Positions 53,632 to 63,999 of a stretch of 64,000 bases of DNA are shown here, in pieces (the first letter of the stretch is position 1; each line of letters begins with the position of its first letter). The DNA comes from Pyrinomonadaceae bacterium (lineage in GTDB: Bacteria; Acidobacteriota; Blastocatellia; Pyrinomonadales; Pyrinomonadaceae): positions 248,001 through 312,000 of the forward strand of contig JANQRU010000006.1 of NCBI GenBank assembly GCA_028284415.1, written 5' to 3'. The notes under the pieces were generated by a model. That model was not told where the DNA came from, ran no database searches, and was given only the letters and a program-made list of their open reading frames with translations. Both the position numbers and the translations under genes were made by a program.

Positions 53632-54336
53632 TTACTCTTCGGTTTCTTCTTCTTCTCTTTTACCGAATCTCTTACGAGCTGCGAATCCTACTCCGGCTAA
53701 ACCTGTACCGAATAATAGAATCGTCATTGGCTCAGGAATCGGCTCCGGTGGTGTTGGAGTCGGTGTCGGCGTCATTGACGGTGTCGGTGTTGGCGTCGGT
53801 GTTGGAGTCGGTGTCGGTGTTTCCGATGGCGTCGGCGTTGGTGTTGGCGTTGGAGACGGTGTTGGGGTCTCTGTCGGCGTTGGCGTCGGTGTCATCGTCG
53901 GTGTCGGCGTTGGTGTTGGGGTCGGATCATCATCATCGTCATCAAATAAAAATATCAATGGAACTGCTCCTAAACCTAACAATGTCCAATATGGAAATCC
54001 ACCATTTGTTGGAGGATTTTCACAAGGACACACTTCTTCTTCAACCATTTCAAAAGTAGTTTCCGTGATCACACGGTCATCTTGTTGTGGCTTTGAAGTT
54101 CCGCTTTTGTCTTTATCACCATCGCCGTCTCCATCTTTCTTGGGATCATTAACAGGATCATTCAAAAGACGAAGCTTGGTGTAGTTGCTGGTGCTTGCTT
54201 TGCCCGGTTTTGCGTTAACTATTTGTGTAACTTGATTATATCTAACAGGGGCAGCACTTACCGAAACTGTCATTACAAACAGAATCGAAAATAAGCTTAC
54301 AGCCGAAAGGAAAAATCTCAAATTTTCTTTAATCAT
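53632..54336 (-). CDS. PEP-CTERM exosortase substrate with Pro-Thr repeats
   Basis: A 234-residue exported protein. The signal peptide (about 1-30) ends SVSAAP. The mature N-terminal half is hydrophilic, then a short hydrophobic stretch [15 protein letters not shown] is followed by DDDDDD. A run of about 60 residues of (Pro-Thr)n with Glu, Ser and Met interruptions comes next. The PEP-CTERM sorting signal closes the protein: [16 protein letters not shown], a hydrophobic segment and a basic RKRFGKR, with an extra Glu-rich end. No exosortase gene is in the window. Confidence 0.85.
   Translation of the reverse strand: MIKENLRFFLSAVSLFSILFVMTVSVSAAPVRYNQVTQIVNAKPGKASTSNYTKLRLLNDPVNDPKKDGDGDGDKDKSGTSKPQQDDRVITETTFEMVEEEVCPCENPPTNGGFPYWTLLGLGAVPLIFLFDDDDDDPTPTPTPTPTMTPTPTPTETPTPSPTPTPTPTPSETPTPTPTPTPTPTPSMTPTPTPTPPEPIPEPMTILLFGTGLAGVGFAARKRFGKREEEETEE
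53745..53935. repeat. 6-bp-period repeat coding for Pro-Thr
   Basis: Imperfect tandem GGTGTT/GGCGTC units (plus-strand sense) coding for the Pro-Thr stretch of the minus-strand PEP-CTERM gene. The region is far more GC-rich than its surroundings, as expected of a coding microsatellite that expands by slippage. Confidence 0.85.
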
Positions 54337-54710
54337 TTTAATTTACCTAGCTTTCTGGTTAAGTGTTATTTAAACCTATACGACCTCAGAGTTCTGGATG
54401 AAACTCTTGATTTTCAGGTTTTGGAGGGACTGTGGAACAAAATATAACAAATTTAATATGGAATTGCACGCTTTTTGTGCAAAGTTTTTTACATTTTGTT
54501 ACTGTCCAACCTACCTAAGCTGGTCATTCACCAATTAAAAAGACCTAATAGAAGTAAATTCCAAAAAAAATCCACTTTTTTTAAACTTTTTTTCATTTTT
54601 TTTGGAAACGGCAGAAAATAGCACAAGTTTAGTGTTTTCATACAAATAAAAAACCGAAGTCTAAGATTAAAAGACTCCGGTTAAATAATTGTTAACGATT
54701 AACTATATAA
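54337..54710. other. 374-nt intergenic region: PEP-CTERM promoter side and pnp terminator
   Basis: Contains a terminator of pnp at its right end (separate entry). A hairpin TTGCAC/GTGCAA at 54464-54482 is followed on the plus strand by a T-run. A possible minus-strand promoter TTGCAC-N18-TATTAA overlaps the same site. No gene or RNA was recognised in the remaining AT-rich sequence. Confidence 0.4.
54644..54682 (-). terminator. Terminator of pnp
   Basis: A stem AACCGGAGTCT with AGACTTCGGTT (one mismatch) and a 9-nt loop are followed on the minus strand by TTTTTTATTT. It lies about 30 nt after the pnp stop. Confidence 0.85.
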
Positions 54711-56834
54711 TTAGTTTCCGCTTGCTTGTGCCTTCTCATCACGCAATACAGCTTTACGGGAAAGTTTGATCTTATTACCTTCTTTTCCGATACATTTAAC
54801 CATAATCTGCTGTCCTTCTTTTAATTCATCGCGGACATCGCGGATTCTGCGTTCGGAAATTTCGGAAATATGTAATAAACCATCAACTCCCGGGAAAATC
54901 TCAACAAAAGCACCAAAATCAACTATACGGGAAACTGTTCCAAGGTAGGTCTCGCCAATCTCAGCTTCAGCCGTTAAAGCTTTGATTTTTTCGAGTGCTG
55001 CATCAGCGGCAGTTCCATCGGCTGTGGCGATATTAACTGTTCCGTCATCCTCTATATCAATAGTTGCACCTGTTTCTTCAGTAATTGAGCGAATCATCTT
55101 ACCGCCAGGTCCAATAATGTCACGAATCTTATCAGGATGAACTTTGATCGAGATAATTCTTGGTGCGTATTTTGAAATATCTTCACGTGGCTCTTCAATA
55201 GCCTGAGACATATTTTTCAAAATATGCAAGCGACCTTTTTTCGCTTGTTCGAGAGCCTCAACCAATATCTGTGCATTGATTCCAGCGACTTTAATGTCCA
55301 TCTGCAAGGCTGTGATACCTTTGTCAGTTCCGGTTACTTTAAAATCCATATCGCCGTAGTGATCTTCTGCTCCGGCAATGTCTGAAAGGATTGCGTAGCG
55401 GTTTTCTTCTAAAACCAACCCCATCGCAATTCCTGCAACTGGACTTTTCAAAGGAACACCTGCATCCATCATTGCAAGACATCCGCCACAAACAGAAGCC
55501 ATTGAGGACGAACCATTCGATTCGGTAATTTCCGAAACTATTCTGATTGTGTATGGAAAATCTGATTCCTCAGGTAAAAGTGGTTCTAAAGCACGTCTGG
55601 CAAGGTTTCCATGACCGATCTCGCGGCGACTTGTTCCACCGAATCTTCCTGCTTCGCCAACTGAATATGGTGGGAAATTATAGTGAAGCATAAAGCGTTT
55701 TTTGACTTCACCGGTTTCAAGATCATCCATAAACTGCTCATCCTGTTTAGTACCAAGAGTTGCAGTTGCGATTGATTGCGTTTCACCACGCGTAAACAAA
55801 GCTGAACCGTGCACTCTTGGTAACCAACCAACTTCATTCGTAATCGGACGAATCTCGCTGAATTTACGTCCATCCTGCCGCCGTCTATTATTAAGAATAT
55901 CTTCACGGAAAACTTTTTCCTTCAACGCACCGAACACTTTACCCGCCATTGCACGTTTGTCAGGATCATCTTCAGGATAACTCTCAACAACCTCTTTTTT
56001 AAGTTCATCAACTGCGGCGTAGCTCGCTAATTTATCTTTGCCGCCCGTTGTGTCGAGAGCCTCACGCATTTTATCCGTATATTTTTTCTCGATTTGCTTA
56101 AAGAGTTTGTCGTCAAGCTGCTCAGGTTCGTGAGTTCTTTTTTCAATTTCCAATGCTTTGAAAAGCTCTTTTTGCCACAAGCAGAGTCGCTTTATCTCTT
56201 GATGAGCAAGCATCATTGCTTCGACCATTTTGTTTTCAGCAACTTCATTAGCTTCCGCTTCCACCATCACAATGGCTTCTTCAGTTCCAGCAACAATCAA
56301 ATTAAGACTTGATTCACGTCTTTCATCGTAAGTTGGATTTACTATGTATTTTCCATCAACTAACCCTATACGAACTCCCGCAATCGGATTTTCAAATGGA
56401 ATATCCGATAAATATAAAGCACAAGATGCTCCTGTGATTGCAATTACATCGGGATCATTTTCAGAATCCGCAGAGAGGACACTACCAACTATCTGAGTTT
56501 CGTGCCTGTATCCGTCCGGGAAAAGCGGTCTGACTGGACGATCAATCAAACGACAAGTCAAAACCTCTTTTTCATTTGGACGTCCTTCTCTTCTAAAGTA
56601 ATTGCCCGGAATTCGTCCGGCAGCATAGCTAGACTCTCTATATTCAACTGTGAGTGGGAAAAAATTTAAACCTTCTTTTGGTGAAGTGTCGCTCACGGCT
56701 GTAACAAGTAACATTGTTTCGCCATAAGAGATGATTACCGAACCATCCGCTTGTTTAGCGACTTTTCCTGACTCGACGGTTAATTCATTACCGCCGAGCT
56801 TTATTGATTCTTTCAAATATTTTTTCTTTGACAT
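54711..56834 (-). CDS. pnp: Polynucleotide phosphorylase
   Basis: Phosphorolytic 3'-5' exoribonuclease of RNA decay. At 707 residues it is full length: two RNase PH-like domains with the helical linker, the core GKVFGALKEKVFR ... RRQDGRKFSEIRPI, FTRGETQSIATATLG and MASVCGGCLAMMDAGVPLK. A KH domain (VHPDKIRDIIGPGGKMIRSI) and an S1 domain (ETYLGTVSRIVDFGAFVEIFPGVDGLLHISEIS) follow. GAGG precedes the ATG. The rpsO-pnp order with a leader hairpin mirrors the classical E. coli arrangement. Confidence 0.98.
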   Translation of the reverse strand: MSKKKYLKESIKLGGNELTVESGKVAKQADGSVIISYGETMLLVTAVSDTSPKEGLNFFPLTVEYRESSYAAGRIPGNYFRREGRPNEKEVLTCRLIDRPVRPLFPDGYRHETQIVGSVLSADSENDPDVIAITGASCALYLSDIPFENPIAGVRIGLVDGKYIVNPTYDERRESSLNLIVAGTEEAIVMVEAEANEVAENKMVEAMMLAHQEIKRLCLWQKELFKALEIEKRTHEPEQLDDKLFKQIEKKYTDKMREALDTTGGKDKLASYAAVDELKKEVVESYPEDDPDKRAMAGKVFGALKEKVFREDILNNRRRQDGRKFSEIRPITNEVGWLPRVHGSALFTRGETQSIATATLGTKQDEQFMDDLETGEVKKRFMLHYNFPPYSVGEAGRFGGTSRREIGHGNLARRALEPLLPEESDFPYTIRIVSEITESNGSSSMASVCGGCLAMMDAGVPLKSPVAGIAMGLVLEENRYAILSDIAGAEDHYGDMDFKVTGTDKGITALQMDIKVAGINAQILVEALEQAKKGRLHILKNMSQAIEEPREDISKYAPRIISIKVHPDKIRDIIGPGGKMIRSITEETGATIDIEDDGTVNIATADGTAADAALEKIKALTAEAEIGETYLGTVSRIVDFGAFVEIFPGVDGLLHISEISERRIRDVRDELKEGQQIMVKCIGKEGNKIKLSRKAVLRDEKAQASGN

Positions 56835-56848
56835 TTAATTTCCTCTAT

Positions 56849-56905
56849 AAAAACAAAAGCGACAGATGCACACGCCGTGATGCACTGTCGCTTTCGGTTT
56901 TTTTA
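56849..56905 (-). promoter_or_regulatory. Hairpin in the pnp leader (rpsO-pnp junction)
   Basis: A 9-bp perfect stem (56857-56865 with 56885-56893) extended inward by TGCA/TGCA is followed on the minus strand by TTTTGTTTTT. It ends about 20 nt before the pnp ATG. It could be a terminator or attenuator, or a processing hairpin like the RNase III site ahead of pnp in E. coli. The function here is inference. Confidence 0.6.
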
Positions 56906-57187
56906 TATTTACCTTGAGCTGTTCTCTTTTACAAATGCGGCAAAATACGCTGTCACGTTCAGCAAACCGATTGCAAATTCTTCGAGAGAACCTTTTCAAA
57001 TATGACTCGAAGAGGTCAAATTCTAAGGTAAAAGTAAAAAGTTAAAAGGAAAAAAATCGTTATTTAAGAATTCCATTTGTTAAATTTTCGCCTTAATTAT
57101 AGAAATCTTTTTATATATGAAAACCTTAATGTTGACGACGAAAATTATTTTCACCTTTTACTTTTTACTTTTGCCCGTTTTTCATTA
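56906..57187. repeat. rpsO-pnp spacer with a low-complexity inverted repeat
   Basis: The spacer holds no gene. Its main feature is a ~20-bp inverted repeat made of AAAAGTAAAAAGT-type sequence (57030-57050 with 57153-57172, one extra base) enclosing about 100 nt. The rest is AT-rich with no further signal recognised. Confidence 0.5.
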
Positions 57188-57457
57188 CTATCTTCTCAAC
57201 TTAAGCTTCTTGATAATCGCGTGGTATTCGCCAATATCCTTACGTTTGAGATAATCAAGAAGTTTTCTTCTGCGGGCGACCATTCTTAATAGTCCCCGGC
57301 GAGAATGATTGTCCTTCTTGTGAACTTTAAAGTGTTCTGTAAGTTCATTAATTCTCTTGGTTAAAAGTGCGATTTGCACTTGTGATGATCCGGTGTCCTT
57401 ATCGTGTAATTTATACTCGTTTACTACTTCTTCTTTTACTTCTTTTGCTGTTGGCAT
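57188..57457 (-). CDS. rpsO: 30S ribosomal protein S15
   Basis: Binds 16S rRNA early in 30S assembly. The 89 residues are standard: [49 protein letters not shown]. It lies upstream of pnp on the same strand, as in many bacteria, and in E. coli S15 represses its own mRNA. Confidence 0.98.
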   Translation of the reverse strand: MPTAKEVKEEVVNEYKLHDKDTGSSQVQIALLTKRINELTEHFKVHKKDNHSRRGLLRMVARRRKLLDYLKRKDIGEYHAIIKKLKLRR

Positions 57458-57569
57458 ATCTATTAAAAATAATCACTCCTTCATCGCAGTAACTTCAACT
57501 TGCCAAAGTTGATAACCGCAAAAAATTTAATTAATCTAAATGGTAAATGGAAAGCGTTTTTTGGTCAAT

Positions 57570-58952
57570 TTACTGGCTTGCTTTTTCAGCTTTTTCTTTT
57601 TTATTTTCCGCTTCCATAAACTCTTCCATAAACTTAGTTGAAAAATCTCCTTTTTGAAATTTTTCGTTTTCCATAATCTTTTGATGCAGAGGAATAGTGG
57701 TTTTTATTCCTTCAATAACCATCATTTCTAAAGCCCTACGCATACGTCTGATCGCCCCTTCACGAGTTCTCGCTTGAACAATGAGCTTAGCAATCATCGA
57801 GTCATAATAAGGCGGAACAACATAATCAGGGTAAACAGCTGTATCAACTCTCACACCTGGACCACCAGGAATGTTAAACGCAGTGATCTTACCAGGAGAT
57901 GGTGTGAACTTCTCAGGGTCTTCAGCATTTATTCGGCATTCGATCGAGTGTCCAACTATGTGAACATCTTCTTGCTTGTAACTTAGCGTTTCCCCTCTGG
58001 CAATACGTATTTGGTTATAAACAATGTCTGCAAGAGTAACCATCTCCGTAACAGGATGCTCAACCTGTATGCGTGTGTTCATTTCCATAAAGTAAAATGA
58101 ACCATCTTCATCAAGCAAAAATTCAAATGTTCCAGCACTTGAATAACCAATTTCTTCACAAGCTTTAACTGCAACCGAACCCATCTGTTCTCTTTGTTCA
58201 GCTGTTAAAACAGGTGAAGGAGCTTCTTCGAGTAACTTTTGATGGCGTCTCTGAATTGTACATTCTCTTTCGCCCAGATGGATGCAATCTCCATACTCAT
58301 CAGCCAAAACCTGAATCTCAATATGACGTGGGCGTTCGATATATCTTTCGATATAAACCGAACCGTCTTTGAACGCTGCCAAAGCTTCTGCTTGAGCTGT
58401 CTCTAATTGGCTCTCTAAATCTTTTTCTTCACGGACAATTCGCATCCCGCGTCCGCCACCACCTGCTGCGGCTTTAATAATGAGTGGGAAACCAATTTCT
58501 TTGGCTATTTTCTTTGCTTCTTCCGCATCTGCAATTGGATCGGGACTACCAGGCAAAATAGGAACTCCTGCCGCTTGCATTGTCCGACGGGCTTCTACCT
58601 TATCGCCCATCATTTTGATAATTTCAGGCTTAGGACCAATAAATTTTATGTTGCACTCTTCGCAAATAGTTGCGAAGGTCGAAGATTCTGCTAAAAAACC
58701 ATAACCAGGATGAATAGCATCTACATTTGTAATTTCAGCAGCTGAGATAATTGCCGGAATATTTAAGTAGCTTTCAGCTGAACTGGCAGGTCCTATACAA
58801 ATTGCCTCATCTGCAAATTTTACGTGTAAAGCATCTCTATCAGCTTCAGAATGAACAGCAACTGTACGTATGCCCATTTCTTTGCACGTCCACATAATGC
58901 GGCAAGCAATTTCGCCTCGATTAGCTATTAAGATTTTCTTTATCTCTCTCAT
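57570..58952 (-). CDS. accC: Biotin carboxylase subunit of acetyl-CoA carboxylase
   Basis: Carboxylates the biotin on AccB using ATP and bicarbonate, for fatty acid synthesis. The 460 residues show [15 protein letters not shown] at the start, ATP-grasp features [47 protein letters not shown] and VDTAVYPDY. The frame is open 12 codons further upstream, but the ATG at 58952 gives the standard N-terminus ([13 protein letters not shown]). It lies 86 nt downstream of accB on the same strand. Confidence 0.97.
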   Translation of the reverse strand: MREIKKILIANRGEIACRIMWTCKEMGIRTVAVHSEADRDALHVKFADEAICIGPASSAESYLNIPAIISAAEITNVDAIHPGYGFLAESSTFATICEECNIKFIGPKPEIIKMMGDKVEARRTMQAAGVPILPGSPDPIADAEEAKKIAKEIGFPLIIKAAAGGGGRGMRIVREEKDLESQLETAQAEALAAFKDGSVYIERYIERPRHIEIQVLADEYGDCIHLGERECTIQRRHQKLLEEAPSPVLTAEQREQMGSVAVKACEEIGYSSAGTFEFLLDEDGSFYFMEMNTRIQVEHPVTEMVTLADIVYNQIRIARGETLSYKQEDVHIVGHSIECRINAEDPEKFTPSPGKITAFNIPGGPGVRVDTAVYPDYVVPPYYDSMIAKLIVQARTREGAIRRMRRALEMMVIEGIKTTIPLHQKIMENEKFQKGDFSTKFMEEFMEAENKKEKAEKASQ

Positions 58953-59038
58953 AAAAAAGTGAGCAGTAAAACGACAAACAGCGAACAAACTTTTCTTAAA
59001 AAGAATCTAGTTTCTGTTCACTGTTTCTTACACACTAC

Positions 59039-59587
59039 TTACTGTTTGATTCCGAAAAGCGGCTGCCCATATTCCACAGGTTGTGCATTTTCTACATAGA
59101 CTTTAACGATCTCACCCGAAACTTCTGCTTGAATTTCATTCATTAGTTTCATTGCTTCTACGATACAAACAACTGAATCTGGTGAAACTGTGTCACCCTC
59201 TTTAACGTAGGGCGGCTTATCAGGTGCAGGTGAACGATAAAAAGTTCCAACAATTGGAGAGGTTATTTTGTGTAAACCGTCATCGGCTTCAGTTGTTTGT
59301 TCATCAGCTTTTGAAGATTCAGTCTCAGCAGTTGCTTGAGCCGGTGTTGCAGACTGAGCAACTGGAGCAGGTACAGGCTGAACCACTTGTTGAGTCGGTA
59401 CAACAATATTTTTGCTTAAGCGAACGCGGATTTTTTCGTTTTCAAACTCAAAATCCGTAAAGCCATTTTCATTGACCAAATCAGCAAGTTCCCGTAATTC
59501 TTCCATATTTAGAGAAGGTTCGGTGACATCAGTTTTTTTCTGTTCGCTTTTATCTTTTTTATCTTCTTTTGATGTAGCTGAAGCCAT
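59039..59587 (-). CDS. accB: Biotin carboxyl carrier protein
   Basis: Carries biotin between the carboxylase and transferase parts of acetyl-CoA carboxylase. Of 182 residues, about 1-40 form a Lys/Glu-rich lead, a Pro/Ala/Thr-rich linker spans about 70-105, and the C-terminal biotinyl domain has the biotin Lys in [16 protein letters not shown] precedes the ATG. It lies 11 nt downstream of rplQ, directly behind the alpha operon, and with accC forms the usual accBC pair. Confidence 0.96.
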   Translation of the reverse strand: MASATSKEDKKDKSEQKKTDVTEPSLNMEELRELADLVNENGFTDFEFENEKIRVRLSKNIVVPTQQVVQPVPAPVAQSATPAQATAETESSKADEQTTEADDGLHKITSPIVGTFYRSPAPDKPPYVKEGDTVSPDSVVCIVEAMKLMNEIQAEVSGEIVKVYVENAQPVEYGQPLFGIKQ

Positions 59588-59598
59588 AGAATTGCTCC

Positions 59599-60108
59599 TT
59601 AACTTTCGTCGTAAATTTTACCAGCTGCTTTTTCACGCGGATTATCAACTAACTCTATCAAAGCCATTTCGGCATTATCACCTTTGCGACGACCACCTAT
59701 TCTGACTATCCGTGTATAACCACCGTTTCTGTCTTTGTAACGCTCGCCGAGTTCGTCAAAAAGTCTTTTTACAGCTTTTACACCTGCTGTTCTTTCTACT
59801 TCATTAGCATTGCTACCAAAGCGACTTTGTTCTCTCTTAAAGTTACGGTTTCCAGCGTGAAAATAAGTTGCTGCTTTACGCCGCAAGTGAACTTCTTTGG
59901 CTTTTGCATCATCACCTTCTAATTTTTGTGCATGTCTAGCCAAAGTTATAGCTTTTTCTACAAACGGACGAAGTTCCTTTGCTTTCTGAACAGTTGTAAC
60001 TATGTACTCATTTTCAGAATTAATCAAAGAAGTCGCCATATTGCGTAACATCGAAACACGATGCTCCGTTGTCCTTCCCAATTTACGATGTGCTTTTAAG
60101 TGTCGCAT
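59599..60108 (-). CDS. rplQ: 50S ribosomal protein L17
   Basis: The 169-residue protein has the L17 core [43 protein letters not shown] and [20 protein letters not shown], with a longer C-terminal tail and an internal insert compared with the ~120-residue form in E. coli. It follows rpoA in the alpha operon as in most bacteria. Confidence 0.97.
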   Translation of the reverse strand: MRHLKAHRKLGRTTEHRVSMLRNMATSLINSENEYIVTTVQKAKELRPFVEKAITLARHAQKLEGDDAKAKEVHLRRKAATYFHAGNRNFKREQSRFGSNANEVERTAGVKAVKRLFDELGERYKDRNGGYTRIVRIGGRRKGDNAEMALIELVDNPREKAAGKIYDES

Positions 60109-60192
60109 AACCTTACACCAAATCTTAAAATAATATTCTCAAAGGCTATTTCTTTATTTATATGGAGACAGCCTTTACCTTATGTTTAGAAT

Positions 60193-61206
60193 TTATAAGT
60201 CACGTCCGCCCGATCCTGGAATCGGATTTCCTTGCTCATCAAAATCCATTCCAAAATCAAGCCCCATACCATGTAAAAGGTCTTTGATTTCATTGAGGGA
60301 TTTTTTACCAAAATTTTTCGTTCCGAGCATATCTTTTTCGGTACGACGAATTAAGTCACGGATTGTTCTAACGTCTGCATTCTTCAAGCAGTTGTAGGAA
60401 CGTACTGAAAGTTCTAATTCATCTACAGAACGATCAAGTAAATCATTTCTTAGAAGCGGCGGACGAGCAATATCTTCGTATGCGTATTCCTCTTCTTCCT
60501 CTTCAAAGTTAATAAAAATCGTCATGTGATCTTTCACAAGCTTCGCTCCTAAACCGATAGAATCTTCAGGAGAAACTGAACCATCGGTCCAAACTTCCAG
60601 AGTCAATTTGTCATATTCTGTGTTTGAGCCTTGTCTTGTTTTTTCAACTGTATAATTTACTTTCTTAATAGGAGTATGAACTGAATCAATCGGGATATAA
60701 CCCAATGATAAATCTTCATCATTGTTGAATTCCGCTGAAACATACCCTCTGCCACGTTTGAGACGCATTTCGAGGTTAAGTTCGCCACCTTTACTCAAAG
60801 TTGCAATATGTACATCTCCGTCTAACACTTCAACGTCACCATCGTGTTCGATGTCTCCACTGGTTACAACACCTTCTCCTGATACGTTGATCGTTAAAGT
60901 TTTTGGCTCGCTACCATTCAACTTAAATGGTACTTGCTTTAGGTTCAAGATGACATCGGTAGCATCCTCTGTCACACTTTTGATTGACGAGAACTCATGT
61001 TCAACGCCTTCAATTTTCACAGCAGTAATTGCAGCTCCTTCGATTGAGGAAAGCAAAGCACGACGAATTGAATTTCCAATTGTCGTACCAAATCCGCGTT
61101 CGAAAGGCTGTGCATAAAATTTACCGTATCTTTCCGTTAAAGTATCCGATTCGACATTTAAGCGACTCGGCATTTGAAAATTAGTCCAATGGTTATTTTG
61201 TGTCAT
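60193..61206 (-). CDS. rpoA: RNA polymerase subunit alpha
   Basis: The 337 residues contain the N-terminal assembly domain ([54 protein letters not shown]) and the C-terminal DNA-contacting domain ([24 protein letters not shown] ... [12 protein letters not shown]). Normal length. A strong hairpin lies in the 100-nt gap between rpsD and this gene. Confidence 0.98.
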   Translation of the reverse strand: MTQNNHWTNFQMPSRLNVESDTLTERYGKFYAQPFERGFGTTIGNSIRRALLSSIEGAAITAVKIEGVEHEFSSIKSVTEDATDVILNLKQVPFKLNGSEPKTLTINVSGEGVVTSGDIEHDGDVEVLDGDVHIATLSKGGELNLEMRLKRGRGYVSAEFNNDEDLSLGYIPIDSVHTPIKKVNYTVEKTRQGSNTEYDKLTLEVWTDGSVSPEDSIGLGAKLVKDHMTIFINFEEEEEEYAYEDIARPPLLRNDLLDRSVDELELSVRSYNCLKNADVRTIRDLIRRTEKDMLGTKNFGKKSLNEIKDLLHGMGLDFGMDFDEQGNPIPGSGGRDL

Positions 61207-61246
61207 ATTTTTAGGCTGAATAAATGTCTTTTAAAACCAATAATTA

Positions 61247-61295
61247 CTAATGAACAAAGCTTGCAAGGAAAAACCCTTACCAGCTTTGCCATTAG
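61247..61295 (-). promoter_or_regulatory. Hairpin between rpsD and rpoA
   Basis: Interrupted stem: outer CTAATG/CATTAG, middle CAAAGCT/AGCTTTG, inner AAGG/CCTT with small internal loops. No U-run follows on the minus strand, so it is not a terminator for rpsD. It may be an RNA processing or regulatory structure. Confidence 0.45.
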
Positions 61296-61306
61296 TTTTT
61301 ATAAAC

Positions 61307-61942
61307 TTACTTACTGTAAAGCTCGACAATTAACTGTTCGTTGATATTTGCATCAACATCTTCACGCTTTGGCAAATCTGTTATTGTTGCACTAACTTCT
61401 GCATCATTAGCAGTAATCCACGGCGGACGTCCACGCCCGACCGCTGTCTGCCAAGCACCTTCGACATGCGGATTCTTTCTGCTTTTATCTTTAATTGTAA
61501 TTATGTCACCAACTTTGACCTGAAAAGAAGGAATATCTACTTTTCGTCCATTAACTTCGATATGTCCGTGGTTAACGAGTTGGCGTGCCTGCCTACGAGA
61601 TGTTGAGAAACCTGCTCTGTAAACGGTATTATCAAGTCTTCTTTCAAGTAAAAACAATAAGTTTTCACCTGTAATTCCCTTTTGTCTTGAAGCTTTGTCA
61701 AAGTAATTACGGAATTGTTTTTCTAATACGAAATATATACGCTTAACCTTTTGTTTTTCCCGAAGCTGCTCACCGTATCCTTGCAGCACTCTGCGACGGG
61801 CTGTCGGACCATGTTGTCCCGGTGGCTGTGTACCACGTTTCTCAATTGCACATGAAGGTTTATAACAACGATCTCCCTTCAAAAATAATTTTGCACCTTC
61901 GCGGCGGCACAAACGACACACCGCATCTCTGTATCTAGCCAT
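61307..61942 (-). CDS. rpsD: 30S ribosomal protein S4
   Basis: The 211 residues include a four-Cys zinc motif near the start (CRLCRREG, then CYKPSC), the zinc-binding form of S4. The S4 RNA-binding domain is at about 95-155 ([35 protein letters not shown]). S4 is the autoregulator of the alpha operon in E. coli; here it lies between rpsK and rpoA as in that operon. Confidence 0.98.
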   Translation of the reverse strand: MARYRDAVCRLCRREGAKLFLKGDRCYKPSCAIEKRGTQPPGQHGPTARRRVLQGYGEQLREKQKVKRIYFVLEKQFRNYFDKASRQKGITGENLLFLLERRLDNTVYRAGFSTSRRQARQLVNHGHIEVNGRKVDIPSFQVKVGDIITIKDKSRKNPHVEGAWQTAVGRGRPPWITANDAEVSATITDLPKREDVDANINEQLIVELYSK

Positions 61943-62139
61943 TTATTTTTTTGCCTCCAAGCAAGGTAACTTTGGATCTTAGATTTGCTTATTCAAATAA
62001 TCTAAATAAATCCTGAAATTACTCTGTTACTATGGAAAAGTTTACGGGACGTTTATTACTTTCCCTTCATCCTTTCGATATTTACTTTCTATTATAAAAA
62101 ACTTTTTCAAAACGATTGCAGAAAATCAATCCAAAACCA

Positions 62140-62538
62140 TCAAACTCTTCTGCGTTTTGGTGGTCTGCATCCGTTATGCGGAATTGGCGTAGTGTCACGA
62201 ATTGATGTAACGCGAATTCCCGCATTATTGATTGCACGAATTGCCGACTCTCGTCCTCCGCCAGGACCTTTTACTCTAACCTCAGCTTCACGCATACCAG
62301 CTTCGATTGCTTTGTATGCAACATCATTTGCAGCCTGTTGAGCCGCAAATGGTGTTCCCTTACGAGAACCTCTGAAACCTTTGGCTCCAGAAGAAGACTG
62401 AGCAATCAGATTCCCATCCATATCAGTAATTGAAATAAGAGTATTGTTGAAAGTTGCTTTAATATGAACTATCCCGACTGGAATGTTCTTTTTCTCTTTC
62501 TTTTTATATTTTTTTGTCTTACCTTTTGCTTTTGCCAT
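62140..62538 (-). CDS. rpsK: 30S ribosomal protein S11
   Basis: The 132 residues show a Lys-rich start, then [86 protein letters not shown], all typical of S11. It is followed by a 197-nt gap before rpsD that contains no gene and no clear terminator. Confidence 0.98.
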   Translation of the reverse strand: MAKAKGKTKKYKKKEKKNIPVGIVHIKATFNNTLISITDMDGNLIAQSSSGAKGFRGSRKGTPFAAQQAANDVAYKAIEAGMREAEVRVKGPGGGRESAIRAINNAGIRVTSIRDTTPIPHNGCRPPKRRRV

Positions 62539-62621
62539 TTTCTATTACTCGCCAATGTGGTCAGTAATTGTTGGTTCTTGTTATGAAAAAATAGCTACCA
62601 ACCGTAACTGCCAACTGTAAT

Positions 62622-63005
62622 CTATTTTTTGCCTGGTGCTTTTTTCTTAGCAACTGCTGCTTTCTTAGGACCTTTTCTGGTTCTTGCGTTTGTGTGTGTT
62701 CTTTGTCCGCGAACCGGTAACCCTCTACGGTGGCGCAAGCCTCTGTAACATCCAATATCCATCAAACGCTTGATGTCCATCTGACGTTGTTTACGAAGAT
62801 CACCTTCTACTCCGCCTTGCTGATCTATGACGTTACGAATTCTCTGCAATTCTTCTTCACTTAAATCTTTGATTTTTGTATCAATGCTTATATCAGCTTC
62901 ATTTAAGATTGAAGTTGCACGAGATTTACCTATACCATAAATATAGGTCAAACCAATCTGAGATCTTTTGTTTGGTGGTAAATCGACACCTGCTACACGA
63001 GCCAT
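62622..63005 (-). CDS. rpsM: 30S ribosomal protein S13
   Basis: The 127 residues show [25 protein letters not shown], the helix-two-turn-helix region, [40 protein letters not shown], and a Lys-rich tail. Its position after rpmJ is typical. Confidence 0.98.
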   Translation of the reverse strand: MARVAGVDLPPNKRSQIGLTYIYGIGKSRATSILNEADISIDTKIKDLSEEELQRIRNVIDQQGGVEGDLRKQRQMDIKRLMDIGCYRGLRHRRGLPVRGQRTHTNARTRKGPKKAAVAKKKAPGKK

Positions 63006-63023
63006 AATATTCCTCTATTACTC

Positions 63024-63137
63024 CTATCCTTGACGTTGCTTATGTTTTGGATTCTCGCAAATTACACGAACAACACCTTTTCGGTGAATAATCTTACATT
63101 TATCGCAAATTTTCTTTACTGAAGGACGAACTTTCAT
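63024..63137 (-). CDS. rpmJ: 50S ribosomal protein L36
   Basis: A 37-residue protein: [20 protein letters not shown] then [17 protein letters not shown]. The three Cys and one His form the zinc ribbon of the classical (C+) L36. It lies between infA and rpsM. GGAG sits 9 nt before the ATG. Confidence 0.97.
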   Translation of the reverse strand: MKVRPSVKKICDKCKIIHRKGVVRVICENPKHKQRQG

Positions 63138-63186
63138 TTTTATATACTCCTTGCTCTTTTCTTTTTGCGACTAAATAACCTTAATT

Positions 63187-63411
63187 TTACTTATACCGAT
63201 AAGTAATTCTTCCACGACTCAAATCATACGGTGATAATTCAACCAAAACTCTATCTCCAGGCAATATACGGATAAAATTCTTACGCATTTTACCTGATAT
63301 ATGAGCCAATACTTCATGATCCTTGTTGTCTTCTAACTGAACCTTGAAGAGTGCATTTGGCAAAGTATCAATTACAGTCGCTGTTACTTCTATCGCTTCT
63401 TCTTTTGACAT
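63187..63411 (-). CDS. infA: Translation initiation factor IF-1
   Basis: The 74 residues form the S1/OB-fold of IF-1: [71 protein letters not shown]. Normal length, located between map and rpmJ as is common. Confidence 0.98.
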   Translation of the reverse strand: MSKEEAIEVTATVIDTLPNALFKVQLEDNKDHEVLAHISGKMRKNFIRILPGDRVLVELSPYDLSRGRITYRYK

Positions 63412-63480
63412 AAATATAAAACCAACTCTTTATAGTCGGACAAACCGTAAATGTTAGCGTATTTCCTTTAATTTTTCAAG

Positions 63481-63999
63481 CTAGGCAGCGACCTTCTCTG
63501 TTTTGGTCGCTTCAAGCTCTTTTTTCTGTTCTTTGGTTAAAGTCAAAATCTCCGGTCCTTCTTTTGTTATTGCTACGGTATGCTCACTATGTGCGGAGGG
63601 TTTTCTATCAGCAGTCACAACTGTCCAACCATCTTCGAGCGTTTCTGTTTCTTCTGTGCCGAGAGTTAACATTGGCTCAATTGCAAAAACATATCCGGGA
63701 CGAATTTTCTCTTTAGTACCGCGTCTTCCATAGTTTGGAATTTGCGGTGCTTCATGCATATTTCTGCCAATTCCGTGCCCTGTGTAATCTCTTACGATGC
63801 CATAGCCGTATTTCTCTGCGTGTTCCTGAACTGCTGCACCAATATCTCCTACTCTTTTGCCCGGGTAACACTCGTGAATAGCTAACTCAAGACACTCAGC
63901 AGTCACTTTAACTAACTGGGCTACCTCATCATCAATTTCCCCTACCGGAACTGTGGTTGCTGTATCACCTACAAAACCATTCAACGTACAAGCCATATC
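63481..63999 (-). CDS. map: Methionine aminopeptidase, type I (N-terminus outside window)
   Basis: Removes initiator Met. The frame is open across the right edge (the in-frame ATG at 63996 is internal), so about the first 100 residues are missing. Visible: LNGFVGDTATTVPVG (a metal-ligand Asp), YTGHGIGRNMHEAPQIPNYG (metal-ligand His), FAIEPMLTLG (metal-ligand Glu) and SAHSEHTVAITKEGPEILT (last metal-ligand Glu). The Lys/Thr tail is slightly extended. It is the first visible gene of the block leading into infA. Confidence 0.96.
   Translation of the reverse strand, partial: DMACTLNGFVGDTATTVPVGEIDDEVAQLVKVTAECLELAIHECYPGKRVGDIGAAVQEHAEKYGYGIVRDYTGHGIGRNMHEAPQIPNYGRRGTKEKIRPGYVFAIEPMLTLGTEETETLEDGWTVVTADRKPSAHSEHTVAITKEGPEILTLTKEQKKELEATKTEKVAA

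Noticed and set aside
53745..53935. Possible CRISPR array
   Set aside because: The repeat period is 6 bp with no spacers and lies inside a coding region.
53573..54184. Plus-strand ORF of 203 codons with a Gly-Val repeat
   Set aside because: It is the antisense shadow of the Pro-Thr repeat in the PEP-CTERM gene; the minus frame has a signal peptide and a sorting signal.
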